DNA of 64,000 nucleotides from Anticarsia gemmatalis (GCF_050436995.1 NC_134749.1:13038001-13102000); one strand, 5' to 3'. Positions 50,662 through 64,000 are shown, counted from the stretch's first letter. The notes: generated from the sequence alone by a model not told the origin. Program-made: numbers and translations.

Positions 50662-53600
50662 CCGAGAGTGTACAGCGCATTCTGAACGTCTACGTTTCAT
50701 ATCGAAAAGTGACTTATCACGGTCCGAGCTCTATCAACTGTGTCGAGTTTCACATTTTTCATTCTGCTATTTATTGTGTATGCTATTTTTTTATTAGAAA
50801 CATAACGTTAACTTATTGAACTCGTATTCGATTACTAAGTGTTATGTTTATCGTAAATTGAGTGAAATTTCTTGATAAATCTTATTTATTGCTGACTATT
50901 AAAAACAATTGATTGATTTAATAAAAACAAATGTTATTCCTTTTGTTTTAAAATAATATACTTAATTTATTGTTTTTTAAACAAAAAACAGTTTTTGTCT
51001 GAGCGTACGTTGCATAATACTAACAAACTCTGATAGAATTTTATTTTTATCAAAAAACATTTCTACGACTTCGTTATAAAATATCACCAAAAATAATTCC
51101 CAAAAAAATCATTCAGACGCGAACCCATTCATACACTTCCTAATTTCATTAAAGTTCACAAAGGACTCAATACTCAAAAATCGAACATCCCATTATCTCC
51201 TGAAGCCCTTCAAGGAGTTTCAAAATGGCGTTAATTTCAATAAATTTTAATAACGCAGAACCCTTACGAATGAAAAAAAGGTAATATCACTGATAGCTTT
51301 GAAGGGAGTCAAAGGGCCGCAGCTGTCGCGTTCCGTACATTGCAATTACCTTGCTCTGAATAAAAGTGTTTTTCTTGAAAGCTTTGTGGAACCCCGATAA
51401 ACGTGTTGTTGACGCGACGGTTTTGAAACGTTATTTAAATAACGCTTTTTGTATCATAAAGGAAAAGAGCAGTTGATAAATTTTGAAATTGTTGAATGTA
51501 TATTTATTTTAGAATTTACTTTCACTACAAGCATCCTATTTTGAGACTGAAATAAGCCGTAGAAAGCTACTTCACGTGTTATGTATTGGAAAACTATTTA
51601 TTTGTGAATGGTGAAAGCGGTAAGTACCCATATACCTTTATATTTAAAATTGATTTGAATCTTTTCCTAACCTTGATCTAATAGATTTTTAATCGTTCAA
51701 TGAAATTCTTTTCACCCTAGCACCAATTTGGTTAAGTCCTGTTATTTTCCCAACAAAAAATAACAATTGAAAAAAAAAACAAGTCAAATGAAAAAAAAAC
51801 TACTCAAGAACATTTTAAATCAAGAAATTATTTGACCCATTTCATTTGTTATTTTTCTATAAAAACATAACAAATAGAACCATTTACATGATAATAACTA
51901 CAAACGTAAATTAAAAACACTTTAAAACAAGTAATAAGCTAATCCCAAAATTATTTTATTACGAAATAAATCACAACCAATAACATATTTAAACATTCAA
52001 TATCTCGTTTCACTTCATTTGGTTTAACGAACACCATTTATAACTACTAATTCATCACTGAGTTAATTTTTTAAAACGACATTACTAAGATTTATTAAAA
52101 CCTCCATTTAGCGAAGTAATTAAGAGAATCGCCGTTACTTTTAGAATGATAGATGTCTATGGTTCAAAACGTTACGTATTGCTAGTACAAAAAATGCTTG
52201 GAATTATTTTAAGCTGGCAATAGATTACGGTTAAATGATTTAGTACGGCTGGGTGAAATTTAGAGATGCATAAAATTGAAGAATCGCATTTTTGGTTTGT
52301 TGTTAGAATTCTTTGGTTTTTTAAATTTCTTTAGATTTGTTATTTAGGGTAGAGAACTGGAAGATGTAGAGCTACATTATATTTAACTGTTTGTAATTAT
52401 TTAGCCTTGATTTTCTATTAGAATCACGTTGTTTAATTTAATAGTATAACACTAAGACTTTTTTTTATTCTAGTTACATTACATTTAGGGAATTTTATCT
52501 GTACATAGATATGCCAGTTCCATTGTGACCATCACGAAAACACTAAGACTTATTAAAACGTAAACATACTTTTATTTAAAAAAAACATTTAGATGTCATC
52601 TAGTGACACTGCGAGGAAACTAGCCTATAACTTGATTCCTAGTATTCTTTTGTTTTCATGTCTTATGCAAAATCGTTGCGGTGGCTTTTGTGACTTAGCT
52701 AATAAAGCGTATCAAATAGAAAAACAAGCTTTCACATTTAGATTTTAATCAAGTTAAATAATCCAAATAAATGTACTGACGAAATAAATGTATAGTCTTC
52801 AAATATATTTCGTTCTATTGTTACATCAATTTACTCTATTTTTATCAGCCTTAGGTATCCAATACGTGATTTTCCCCGGTAACTGTACTGAATGGAGGCG
52901 AAAGTACCAAAAACACTTAAACTTGAGCGAGACCAAATATAAAATCCAATTAAACGGGCACAATATTTACTTTAGCCGACACACACATAACTATGAACGT
53001 GTAAGGGTCGATACACATTGTCGACGACGCCGTAGAAGCTCGAATTGTACAGAATTACACACGTAAAAAAATCACGCCTTTTTACCACAGTCACGGCTTT
53101 ATCCCATGTAGAGATAAAATGTAAGTAAAAAGTGTAAATTAATATTTTTTGTTACAGAAACACATCTGTTAATAAGTTACAGTTGTTCAAAGAACACAAA
53201 ATTACATCGTACTGTAACGCATAAACCGCCATTTATAACAGTCGTCTTAGTTTATGTAAAACGCATTGGTGTTTGCTGTACTTTCTCGTGCACACACTTA
53301 AATACCTACAAATATTCAAAATCTTGTATTACTATAGCACATTAAAAAGAAAACAAAACATTTGACAATAACATTTTTTTTCAATTCGAATCGAACATAT
53401 TCGCTCCTAACAATCACTGATCATGGTTCGCATTCGCTCCGAACTCACTTGTTGTTGTACATCAGTTCTTCCCCTTACGTTTTCATACCGTTGTCATTAG
53501 GCATTCAATTAAGTAAAACGCATTGGTGTTTGCCGTACACTCTCGTGTCGATATTTGCACACATTTGAATACTGATGACGTATGGATTAGAGCACTGTTG

Positions 53601-54001
53601 TTGTAAGAGCAAGAAACTTAATGAAATGTATTGTATTACGATTAGAGGGGAAATGGTGTGAAGGTAAAGATTGAACACATCCAGATCAGTCTAAAATTAC
53701 TCAAGAGGAATGAATATTGCTGTGTAATCTTGATTACGAATATTATATTTATAAAATATAAAGGAATTGTTTTGTTACTAAGATTATAGGCACGTATTGT
53801 TAACGCTTCGTAATAGATCGATGAGTTGGTAAAGCGACTTTAATCGCCATAACTTCGACGATGTGCAATTTTATTGTCATTGTTTGACGTTAATATCGAT
53901 TACAAGTATATTCAATCCAATTAAAAATAATATAATTATCAAGCCATTATGTCAGACAGTTCTGACTACTATAATAATAACTTACTACTAGCTGTACGAA
54001 A
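50662..54001. other. Gene-free stretch, nothing recognised
   Basis: AT-rich. The open frame at 52788-53066 is not recognisable. The block TAAAACGCATTGGTGTTTGC occurs twice nearby (about 53256 and 53513). Confidence 0.45.
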
Positions 54002-55071
54002 TAGTCCAGTCATTTGGTGAAAGAAAAAGGGGTTACCTGGAAAGTTTTCCAGGAGTTTTGAAAATTGGTGAATTTATAGATTTTGGTATGCTCTTTTCGA
54101 ATTTCAACTTTGCCACCTCGTAACCCCGCCGCTCGCGCCGCCATTTTGGAAAAATTGCGCCTAAAAACGGTTTTTGGGGAATATCTCCTTTCCGACGCAT
54201 TTTACGAACAAAATATTTATGTACAAAATTTTAAAACATTCCCTACAATTTATGTATTAATATTTTTTGTCATAAAATCAGTAGTTTTTGGCGTACGAGC
54301 GCCACCCCCCGCTCCAGAATCGTTATTGAAACTTATTTCCTGCAAGTGTAAAAAAGGCTGTCAGAAAGCCTGTGGATGCAGAAAAGCTGGATTAAAATGC
54401 TCCGTTATAATATTCGCAAATTGTAGTGGTAATTGTAATAATACGCCAGTTCCATCATATAACTATGATGAAGAGGAAGAAACGGCGACTATTTTTGAAA
54501 AAGCTTTCGATCAAATCGAAAATGAAGAGATGTGTGATGAATCTGATAGTCACAGCGCAGATGATACGGATGCAATTTCGGTCCTAGATGCTTCGATCGA
54601 TACTCAAGACGAAATCATAACACCTGGTCCATCAGGAATAGCAAAGCGGAGGAGATTGCGCTAAATTTCGAAATAAAATTTATCACAAGTGGATTAGGCC
54701 TACAGGGGAAACCACAATAAAAAACGCGCCGCTTACTTTACCTCCAGGTGGTGTGGTATATTGAAATGTACTTTGTGGCGCTCGTACGCCAAAAACTATT
54801 GATTTTATGAAAAAACTATTAATACATAAATTGTAGGGAATTTTTTCTAGTTTAATTTTGTTATAAATATTTTGTTCGTAAAATGCGTCGGAAAGGAGAT
54901 ATTCCCCAAAAACCGGTTTTAGGCGCCATTTTTTCAAAATGGCGGCGCGAGCGGCGGGCGTACGAGGTGGCAATGTTGAAATTCGAAAAGAGCATACCGA
55001 AATCTGTAAATTCACCAATTTTCAAAACTCCCGGAAAACTTTCCAGGTAAAATTACCAAATGACTGTACTA
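54002..55071 (+). mobile_element. DNA-transposon derivative with long imperfect inverted ends
   Basis: About 310 bp at 54002-54320 reappears as reverse complement at 54760-55071. Outer ends are TAGTCCAGTCATTTGG on the left and TAGTACAGTCATTTGG on the right (read inward); the left end has a small insertion near 54020. The ends diverge by scattered substitutions and small indels. The middle holds a cysteine-rich reading frame. Likely an internally deleted, non-autonomous element that keeps the 3' part of its gene. The superfamily and the target duplication are not clear to me. Confidence 0.75.
54318..54664 (+). pseudogene. Cysteine-rich CXC-like C-terminal fragment of a transposon gene
   Basis: The open frame extends from 54083, inside the inverted end, to the TAA at 54662-54664. 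The recognisable part starts near PESLLKLISCKCKKGC and runs through ACGCRKAGLKC to CSGNCNN, a Cys spacing like CXC/TSO1-type zinc-binding repeats (C-x-C-x3-C-x3-C-x-C-x6-C). An acidic stretch (DEEEE) and a basic KRRRLR end follow. Such a Cys-rich end occurs on many repeat-encoded insect proteins (from memory, not searched). The upstream part is missing, so this is a remnant; a functional small DNA-binding protein is less likely. Confidence 0.6.
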
Positions 55072-57433
55072 AAAGATATTTTTCTAATGTTTTTAGTGCC
55101 ACTATAGCTTCCTCCAAAATATCACTGAAATGCAAACAAAACCGTTATGTCTACACCAATTTACTCATCTTTAATCAGTACATTCACAAAAGCATTCACG
55201 ATCCCACCATTTCTATTACTTAATACATTAGTGTTTGCAGTTTCAAGTCACGCATACGCCGTAGTATCTATAAAGCCGAATGTTGGATATTATTGAACAC
55301 TGAACAGTTACTGTTGTTGCGTTTCCTACATGGAATTGCATACATGTGTTTAACTCGGTGCAGCGTTGCAGGAATGTTAGGGAGTGTGTAGGTTTTGTTG
55401 TTTTGATGTTAAATCGTTTTAGTATCGGAGAACATATAAAAGAGATCATTCAGAGTCCATACATACATGGGCCTTTCTTTAAAGTAACAAAGGTAACAAA
55501 AAATATGGCATATTGATAGAGCCTAGCCCATTGGTTTTTTTTTTTGGCTGATGCTTTAAAAACGGCCCAATATGGATGATCTCCTTTCTAAGAAAATATA
55601 AGTCTATGTTAGTTTTAGGTTAGCAGAAATCGAGAAACTTTTGCTGATTAGTCTTCAACAAGTAAATATCTAATCTTACTGTCTTATATTTGGAGCTGTA
55701 CCTTATTCTAGATTGCTATTGATATTTTCTTAATTTCTCACAGAGACTACTTTTATTTTTCAAACCCAAACACTGTGTTTTAAATTCACAAAATGCTAGG
55801 TTTAAATTATTTAACAATTAATCAAACTATACAACGTCTGAAATGGACCAAAAGCTGCATAGAATACACTTCCCATCACCATACATGAAATTAATTTTGA
55901 GAGTTGACTTGTGGCACTTATTGCTTTAAAACCGTTACTGTGTCTATTATTATATTCTCCTTTTATTGACCTTCAAAGAGTTTGTCTCTTTTCTTGTCCT
56001 TTTAGAATTTGTATCAAAATAACATTACCATTTCTACACATTCTGAACATTTTAAGCAACACACTAAACGTGCAATCTCCTTAACAGCAAGTGTCATTAT
56101 TCTGAATCGATACACACAGTGGAACATGCGAACGTCTGAATCAGGCGACGCAAGGATACATTATAATATATTAAAACGTACAACTTGCTTCTTTTTTGTT
56201 CAGGAATAGCGTGGAGCTTAAAATGGTCTGGTTATTACATCTTACCATGTTATGAAAGGATTATTCGGACATAAAACTGACAATACACAAAATTTCTTCA
56301 ATGATTTATTAAGAAAAGGCTAGCAGTTTTTCAGTGTTTTTGTGATAAAATCTTTATATTTATCATACGAATACTAGTGTTGATATTATAAAATAATACT
56401 GATTTGAAGATAACTTATTTTAGAGTCACAATTGAAGCAATGCAAGAATGTATGGATATCAATTTGGATCAACGTTTGGACTAGTATAATTAAAAAAAAA
56501 CATTTAAAAATATCAAATCACGAGATCCAACACAAATTATACGTACAGTCTCAATAACTGTTCAATGAAATTTAACTACAAACGGCGCGACAAAACCGAC
56601 CCACAATAAAAGTAAAATATGTAAAACTAATTACAAAATTCAAATCGTGGAAAGCATCCTTAAATTCTCGTTAATGTGACATGACAAACAGCTGATCATA
56701 TCTGTGGCATCGCGGCAGATCGTTTAGAGATAGTCGTACTGAATAAATTCGACCTGCACATGTGATATGTGGAGTATTTTTACCGCAATGCTGACTTTGG
56801 CTTCTTAGTATTTAGTTTTGAGGTAAAAAGACAAAAAAATTTAAGAAGGTGGGTGGTATTTTTTTAAAACGTTGATTAAGAATTTTCAAGTTCGTGGTGG
56901 TAACAGTTTAATAATGCTAATGAGAATAACACGAATTAAATTTTAACGTGTAGGTACCACTTTTTACTGAAGATTTCTAGTTTAATAATCAATATACTTC
57001 AGTAACGTTTCATTGTTTGTTACCTATATATTCATCATATAGTACGTACTCAAGTATAGAGACGCAACGCATTCGATCACGCGCTAGTTTGATTTAGTAC
57101 GAGATGAGACATTAGCTCAAATCAAACACACTATCGATTTCAAATTTCCATTGGGAGTGAGCAAGCGGGTATAACTAACAAAAATAAATAATAATGTCAT
57201 CTTGCTGCTATCCCAAGAATCCCATACAAAACTTAATTCGCAATTAACGTCTTAATTCCTCTCACAGCAATAAACATTACAACAAAATCTATCTCAAATG
57301 CTTATTAAGTTAGCTCTAAATTTTCACAGGCAGCATAACTCTGCGCTCGAGTGGCTCTAAAAATAAAATGTGTACAAACGGGGACAATTGTCGCGAATTC
57401 TGGACGTGTTCCAACTTGACTGTGGAGCGGACA

Positions 57434-57445
57434 TGACAGCTGTCA
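57434..57445. promoter_or_regulatory. 12-bp palindrome TGACAGCTGTCA
   Basis: Joins an E-box core (CAGCTG) with two inverted TGTCA half-sites of the TALE-homeodomain type. Function unknown. Confidence 0.25.
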
Positions 57446-59540
57446 GGGGCCAGGATTTCCTCTGTTTTAGACATCTTTTTGTCAACAAGTTGCTTGTGAA
57501 ATTTTTGTGGCGCTAAAATTGTGTGAAGTTCAATGTTTTGGTATAGTATTTTTAGATTTATGTTTGAAATTGTTTGTTGGATGTATTTTACAATTTGTTT
57601 CTTTTGTATGGTTTACTTACCTCTAAAAAATAAACAGAAATACGTGCATAATATCATGTCACCTCTTTTGTAATTTTTAAAATCTTTTATAGTTTTATAA
57701 TTTGGGTTTATCAGAGGTAAGAAAACGAAAAAATATAAATATATTTACAATTGCATTCTTAGAGATAGTGTGCAGATAAAGTTACTTTAGTTTTTTAAAA
57801 ATCGTATTTCAACAACACTTAAGCAACACACAACAAAATACAGCCATCTCTTTCTCACCTAACCGAGATGAAACAGATAGCGATTTAATTAACTATGCAC
57901 AGATAAGCGACGTTATTGATGAGCGACAATTTGCGGCTGTCGCAAGCTTAATTACAAATCGTACTGAGTGTTGTGACTTTAATACTACCTGCAGGCTTGA
58001 GTTCAATTTGTTAAAAGGTGTCTTGAAGGGAGAATTTGTAAATGAATCAACAGCATCGGAATTTGCCGTTGCTTTGTGGAATCTGAGACAAAAATCTGAA
58101 TGTCAAACAAGTGAGACTAGTTATATTTAATGTTAAAAATTTTAGTTAAATCGGTGGTAGATTTGGAATTGATTCGTGATTGCAATTTATTTAATAGGTA
58201 AGATTTTTTAGAAATTACAGGTTGAAACGCATTAGGGTATGACACAATTATTGATTTAGATATTATTGGAAAAATATTGGACCATTAAATTTCATGCAAA
58301 CAATATTACGTCACATCCTATTCTAAACGAGTGTTAATAGCATATTATCTTGAGCAAAGTAGTAAAAGCGTAAATTATAACCCTTTAAGTTTATCTTCTC
58401 ACTATCTCGTTTACGTTGACAAATTTAAAGCCATCAAGAAAATTTCTCAACGTATAGACAATGGCACTATTGTCGACAATTTAGGTTAGGCAAGTTCACT
58501 CAACTCGCGCCCGTGCTCCCGCAGGATATACAATCCCTTCACTATCTACCAATTTATCAGTATCGAGCCCAACTTCATCTATTAAAACATTATGCTCAAT
58601 ATCCACTGCGTGTTTCCCTACAGCGTTCATTTTATCCTCTGCTTCACAACAAGCGTTGGATGTGTTATCATTTAATTCATCGGTATTTATGTTGATTCAC
58701 TGGTGCATCAGTAACGCTATACCACGGAACCTCATGCGGTTTACACAGTAAACACAATATGAAGTGACTATTGACTATTCCTGTTCTCAAGCGTTCGTCT
58801 TTTTAATTTTGCATTTTCTATATACAGGATAGGTTTCGGATTTCAAAAGCTTCTTAGAACTGTCTGGTTTCAACCTTTCATTATGAAATAATGAGAGCCC
58901 ACGGGATCGTATTACTGCTCTTTATAATTTTGATTGACGTCTCATCGATATTCGGTTGCTTTAGGATTTCCTTGTTATTGAAAAATTTATGCGGGTTTCA
59001 ATTTTAGCGATTAGGATTTTAAAGATGAGTGGTATTAATGTTTTTTGTATTGATTTTATTATTTGCTGAGGATAAATTGGGTTGACTTCTTATGCTAATT
59101 GTATCTTGACCTACTTTTGCATCGAATAGCATGAACATAGAATATATACCAACCACTTTAAATTGTCTCTCTGTCTGTGTGTATATTCATTCGAAGTTAT
59201 ATCGCTAATAATATTGATGGAACAAACAATGTTACACAAATTTTTCATTATTTCCGGCTTAAATTTTCTACAATTAATAAAATTTCTACAATTTAATACT
59301 AAATTTTGACTAAAATTAGTTTGAGCTTTGAAAATATGACACTTTTTAGCTATGCATGACCCCGCGGCAACAGCTATTTAAAAGTAAAACTTAAACCAAA
59401 CAAACACAAACTGACAAGCAAAGATAACTAACAACTTAGACAACACAAACAGTACATGACTCTTCACACTTTCAAGAACCACTTAACACAAGATTCTACA
59501 CCGAAATTATCAATGTTTACCATAATATTGAAATCGGACG

Positions 59541-59632
59541 TTTATCTATCTTTATCTAGCAGATAAGCAAATGCGGTGCGATGCCAGTTTTGGTTTTAGA
59601 TACGGTATCTGATCAGGAAGTAGCTGCGTTAT
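59541..59632. promoter_or_regulatory. Cluster of GATA-type sites
   Basis: TTATCTATCTTTATCT and AGATAAG lie within 27 bp, arranged as an inverted pair (TTATCTAGCAGATAA), and GATACGGTATCTGATC follows about 50 bp later. Looks like a possible enhancer for GATA factors. Confidence 0.3.
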
Positions 59633-60423
59633 CGCGAGTTACGTGAAGAAATTATTGACTGAGTATCACTTTGATTTGAGTACACAAGGCGGTGATATAT
59701 TAAGTGGCTTGAGTTCTTACTGGGTGTCCTTATTGCGTGGGTTGAATTTATTTTATTTTGGTTTATGTTGTTGATTTAATGAGTATGACCATTAATGATA
59801 TTATGATCTGGAAAGAAATGGGAGAGGATTGCCCACCAGTGGGACAGCAGGAACAGACTAACAAAAAAAATACCAATTTAACAGACAGTATAAACAAAAT
59901 TTAATTTATTAAATAGGCCTCCTCTTCTGGACACGGGTGTTTTCAAAATAAGTCAGAGGTTAGGAGTGAGTCCAGCTTTAATGTACATTAAATTGTATGT
60001 GCTGTAAGCATAGTCATTTCAAAAACTATTTGAAGAGTTCTTTTTCTTGCTACGTTTTGTCTACCTGACTGATTTCGTTGTTAAAACGCTAAATATCTAC
60101 CTCTTAAGAAAACTAACAAACAAACATCAAAAAAATGTATGTCTTGGTCTTCAGTCTGAACCCCTAATCTCCTGCGTAGGAGGTCAAATAGTTACAGCAC
60201 ACAGTTACTGGGTGTTAAAAACACATATTTTTATTTATTGATATAACGGAACGTTTGTCTGTAAATAATTTAGATAAAGATCTAAATGAGATTGTAAATA
60301 TGGTGACATAAAAAGTTATATGGCTATTAACGCCTTGGTTTTATAGTAAATAGCTTGCTGAGTTGGTCATAAAACATTATTACAAGAATGCCTTCACCGT
60401 TGAGGTATATTTATTTTCTGTAA

Positions 60424-60680
60424 TCAATTTTTAGAGGCGTCCGAGAAGCTTGTGGCTTAGTCTCAACAGCCACGCAGATCGATTTATGAGGTTAAGTTAC
60501 ACCTGCCGATATTATTCTTTGGATGGGTGACCATATTATACATTCCGAGTTCTTTCATATTGGCTGAAAATCTAGGCTGATTGATAGGACTCTAAGAGGT
60601 GTCCTACACTGTCAACTGCGGCATTCTGGGCCAATTAGTTACTCTCTGAGCAAATGAGAGACTGATTTAAGTAAGTAAAA
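60424..60680 (+). mobile_element. 5S-rRNA-like SINE (S4)
   Basis: GCTTGTGGCTTAGTCTCAAC head, GATCGATTTATGAGGTTAAG, then TTGGATGGGTGACCATATTA, which resembles 5S box C. The 3' part is diverged. Confidence 0.6.
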
Positions 60681-63600
60681 TGCTTTTAGTTTCCGCAACT
60701 TTAACCATAGAAGTATAATGGCTATTTTAATCAGTAACAATACCCCGTCGCTATTATTCCAACTTTGATGTGAATATTCCAACTTTTAAACGCGAGTCCG
60801 CCAAAACCCGTATAACTTTTCTCCATTAATTATCATCATCACGTAAATCAACATTAAAACAATTAACATAGTTCCCCATATATCCACGGTAGAGTACGTT
60901 CACAAAGATAACATTGGTATCCCTTCCATCGCAATAGAAATTGGACATTTCCAAAAATCAACCCTAACAGAGTATTCGGGTCCGCAACGAGTAGATTTTA
61001 TTTATTCATGTGCACGGGTATGTTAGACCGGATTGTGCATGTATTTTAAATGGATTAATTTGTGTCGCGCCCGTGACCCGCATCACGGAAGGGTTACGGC
61101 AAAATTAGGGCCAAAATTGTTGACGTGGGTCATTTTGGACCCATTATATTATTTTTTTGGTCAGTTCGTCACCCCGTTTGAAAAAAAAATGACTTTGGGG
61201 TACGATGATGGGGTATTTTTGGTAGATTGGTGTCAGCCAAAATGTCATTTGATCACGTAATATATTTTTGGGGAAGTGACGTGTTTGTAAAATGTCAGAC
61301 CTCACTGTAGGTGATTCATTAATTATATCCGTTATATTGAATCTGGCCTTTTTGTAGCTATTTTTGTTTGTGTTTGTATTTTCGTTTGTGCAGCTTTTTT
61401 AGTACGAACGATAACAAAATCATTCGTGTTTTTATTTTTTATTTATATATTGTATCATAGCTCTGTGCCTCCACGTAATATTTTTCTCAGACTTAATTTT
61501 CTTTTTAAAAAGTCAACAACACAATTTTCCTAGAAAATATTTTCCATAAAAAACAAGACAAGCGTAATTTCCAGCAGAACACAATAAACTCGTAACAATA
61601 TCTCACAAAAAGTGTTCCAGAACATTCTCTTAGGTCGTAAATCATAATTAAACCATAGTTTTACACGTGCATTCTATATATTAATTAAGAATCCCCGGGG
61701 CATATTTCTAGTGTAATTAGGAGCCCTCCGTTAGGCATATGTCTTCAATTACTCGTCATATTTCAGTCGTGAGAATTTGACACGTATTTCATGGTTTGAG
61801 GATGTGAGTTTTTTGGAAATATGTGGAATAAATTATAACATTGTTTGTCATTTTTATTTGTTCAAAGTTTTTATATTTTTGTAAAAGTAATGATGTGTGT
61901 GTTGTAGCTTTTGTTATAAAGGTTATTTATCTGTTTAGATTGTTTATAAATTCGAAAACATACGGGTAATTTGAGGTCGAATTTTGAGGAGTCAACAATA
62001 CATCGATTTATTGTTATTATTAGACTTAGTAGCCTTAAGAAGGTAAAGTAAACAGATTCATACAAAAATCTGTCTTAATATTAACTACTGGCAATAATTA
62101 CAACCGTTTTGATCCCATCTTCGAATTTAAATTCCAAATACTTCGAATACAAAAACCCTTTGCAATATTAAACCTTAACAGCACCAAGTACTATTCGCAT
62201 TTACTCGCCTATCTAAATCTGTTTATCTTGGTAAAGTTTTCCTCTTCGTTGTGAAAAAATCGGGCAATCCAATTTTCGAATATCTGATAGCTGTTTATTT
62301 TCCAACACCTTTCTTTTTCGCGTCTGCCCGATACGTTTTTCGTTACGTGAGGTGCATTTGATTTACTTTTGTTTCAACGTAGTGTGGAAATGAGTTTATA
62401 GACAGAAGCTGCGTCTGATTTGGTGTGAAACTGAGTTCTCTAATTGGAAAATCTTGTTTTAAATAAACTGTGTTTTTGAAGTTAGATTAATAAGCATTTA
62501 AATTGCATCGTAAGTGTTGAATAAATTGATTTTCATGTATACATTTATAAGTAGGAAATAATCAGGTACATAATATTATAATAATAATGCATTTGCACAC
62601 GAAATCAAGTATATGAAAATTAGGTTTAATTGTCGAAAGAATTAAAAAATGAAATTGGTGATAATTTGGCGTGAAGGTTGTTAATTTATTTAACAATTTC
62701 ACAGTTTTTTATTACACACATGATTTAAGTCACAATTAAATTTATTGAAAAACTGTTTGCACCATTCATTTGCGAACATCTGTACAAATAATTGAGAACT
62801 ATTTGTCTTCAATTCATTGAAAACAACTGAACAACAGTCAATATTGTAACAGTTGTCATTTATTCCACGCATATCAATCCGAAGAGGCATTCACAAAGCC
62901 ACTCAATTTCTCGCCTGTCCATTCGTCAATATTCCACGACACTTATAAAATGTACACCGGCCATTCCATTCCAGTTATTTCATAAGCATCGCGACGCAAA
63001 CCTGCCAATATGAAGTGCCGACTGGAAATTCAGAAATTCGATACTGATACGTTTGTTTTTCATTTTGCAGGGTTCGATTGACTTTTGCTTTGAAATTCTG
63101 TTCGATATTTTGGCCAAATGAAATGGTTCGGTGTTGACTAGTTGATGGAAGTCGATAAGTGGCAGCTGTTTATTTGATACTGAAATGCGGGTTTGCTTTA
63201 CGTTTTCGGAATATTAACTGAGTGTTTTTTTCGTAAAAGAGTTTTTAGTAATATGTTTTTGGCCTTCTGTTTACATGGTATTTACCTAGATGCAACATTT
63301 TTGTTAAGCTGCGTCAACACTAGGAGAGTCGAGCACGAACAGAGCAGAAATTTCTTCCAAAAATTTTCTCGTTCGAGGCTCTTAAGTCATTCCACACTCT
63401 ACTATACGGCTCCTCTAGCGTAGACGCTAAATCTTTTTTTCAGCTTTCAAATCCTTGGATTATTTGTAACGAAACGAAAAAAGACAAGCTTGTTTATTAT
63501 TTTTAGTTTTAAAGAAACTGAATGAAATTATTGTGATTGTAATTAAGAGTAAAAATAATATTATTATCTCGTAAAATATGGTCTCTTCGAAGTTTAACTA

Positions 63601-64000
63601 AACATATTTTATATATTAAAAGGATAAAGTTGAGTAAACTTATTATTTTACTTCACATTTTTAAACCTAATAACTTTAACCACAACTAGCGGTTTCAACA
63701 TGAACTTTATTTCAACGAAAAATAACGAAACGTTCAGTAATCGACACTGTCGGTTGTAAATCTTGGGACCAATAAATGGTCGGCACCGGCGGCGAATCGA
63801 AAGGTGCTGCAATTAAATCCCACGAGATTAAATGGACTCCATCCATTTGTGGTCTTGAAGTTACCGGGAATTAAGTCATGAGTGAATAGAGACTTTAATT
63901 TATACTCGGTTTGAAATGACTTCCTCTGAAACGCGATCTGTTTTGTATACGACTGCTTATCATGAGGTCCCGTGTTCTATTGCCGGGTACTATTGATTTT
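60681..64000. other. Gene-free stretch to window end
   Basis: A 75-codon open frame at 61033-61260 (RARDPHHGRVTAKLG and so on) lies in locally GC-richer sequence without family match; possibly a repeat. Otherwise AT-rich. Confidence 0.4.

Larger units (their letters stand above)
55072..60423. other. Gene-free stretch, few repeats
   Basis: No coding signal with family support. Contains the TGACAGCTGTCA palindrome and GATA cluster listed separately. Confidence 0.45.

Noticed and set aside
54683..55018. 111-codon open frame on the minus strand
   Set aside because: It is the mirrored inverted end of the transposon derivative, not a separate gene.
61033..61260. 75-codon open frame with GC-richer codons
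   Set aside because: No family match or gene context; more likely a repeat fragment.

Overview
The window looks like lepidopteran (moth or butterfly) genomic DNA. It is AT-rich, with short exons split by introns of about 0.1 to 2 kb. It holds many small dispersed repeats of the kind usual in moths: tRNA-headed SINEs, 5S-rRNA-like SINEs, small Helitrons ending in a hairpin plus CTAG|T, TA-flanked MITEs, and a 5'-truncated LINE with an RNase H domain. The organism assignment is inferred from repeat style and protein family.

Region 1-14.1 kb has no recognisable gene. It carries scattered repeats and a perfect 34-bp-stem palindrome at 4.54 kb. Region 14.6-44.2 kb holds the real genes: three tandem same-strand paralogues, here called A (14666-21918), B (28862-35827) and C (38153-44240). 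Each has 12 coding exons with the same phase at every junction, and I could join all 36 exons in frame. They encode secreted proteins of about 621, 626 and 628 residues that align end to end with the animal haem peroxidase (myeloperoxidase/peroxinectin-like) domain. B and C are the closest pair and share a promoter layout; A is more diverged. The fold markers are present, including the N-terminal DGSCNN/RMLP signature, the HN helix, the candidate proximal His, and the final DRH-Y/C-rich part. The hallmark distal motif (WGQ-x-x-DHD), the catalytic Arg/Glu segment and the RGRDHG motif are degenerate. The set is best read as a tandem cluster of secreted peroxidase-like proteins, probably pseudoenzymes or enzymes with a remodelled site.

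The introns of A, B and C are packed with SINEs and Helitrons, and SINE 3' ends repeatedly abut splice acceptors. Between A and B (22-28.8 kb) lie a LINE fragment with a 13-bp target duplication and a striking 191-bp-arm foldback at 25.05-25.52 kb.

Region 44.3-64 kb has no convincing gene and few dispersed repeats. It contains a TA-flanked MITE, a 1.07-kb DNA-transposon derivative with long inverted ends around a cysteine-rich CXC-like reading frame (54.0-55.07 kb), a 5S-like SINE (60.4 kb) and a few possible regulatory clusters. It could be intergenic sequence or a large intron of a gene outside the window.
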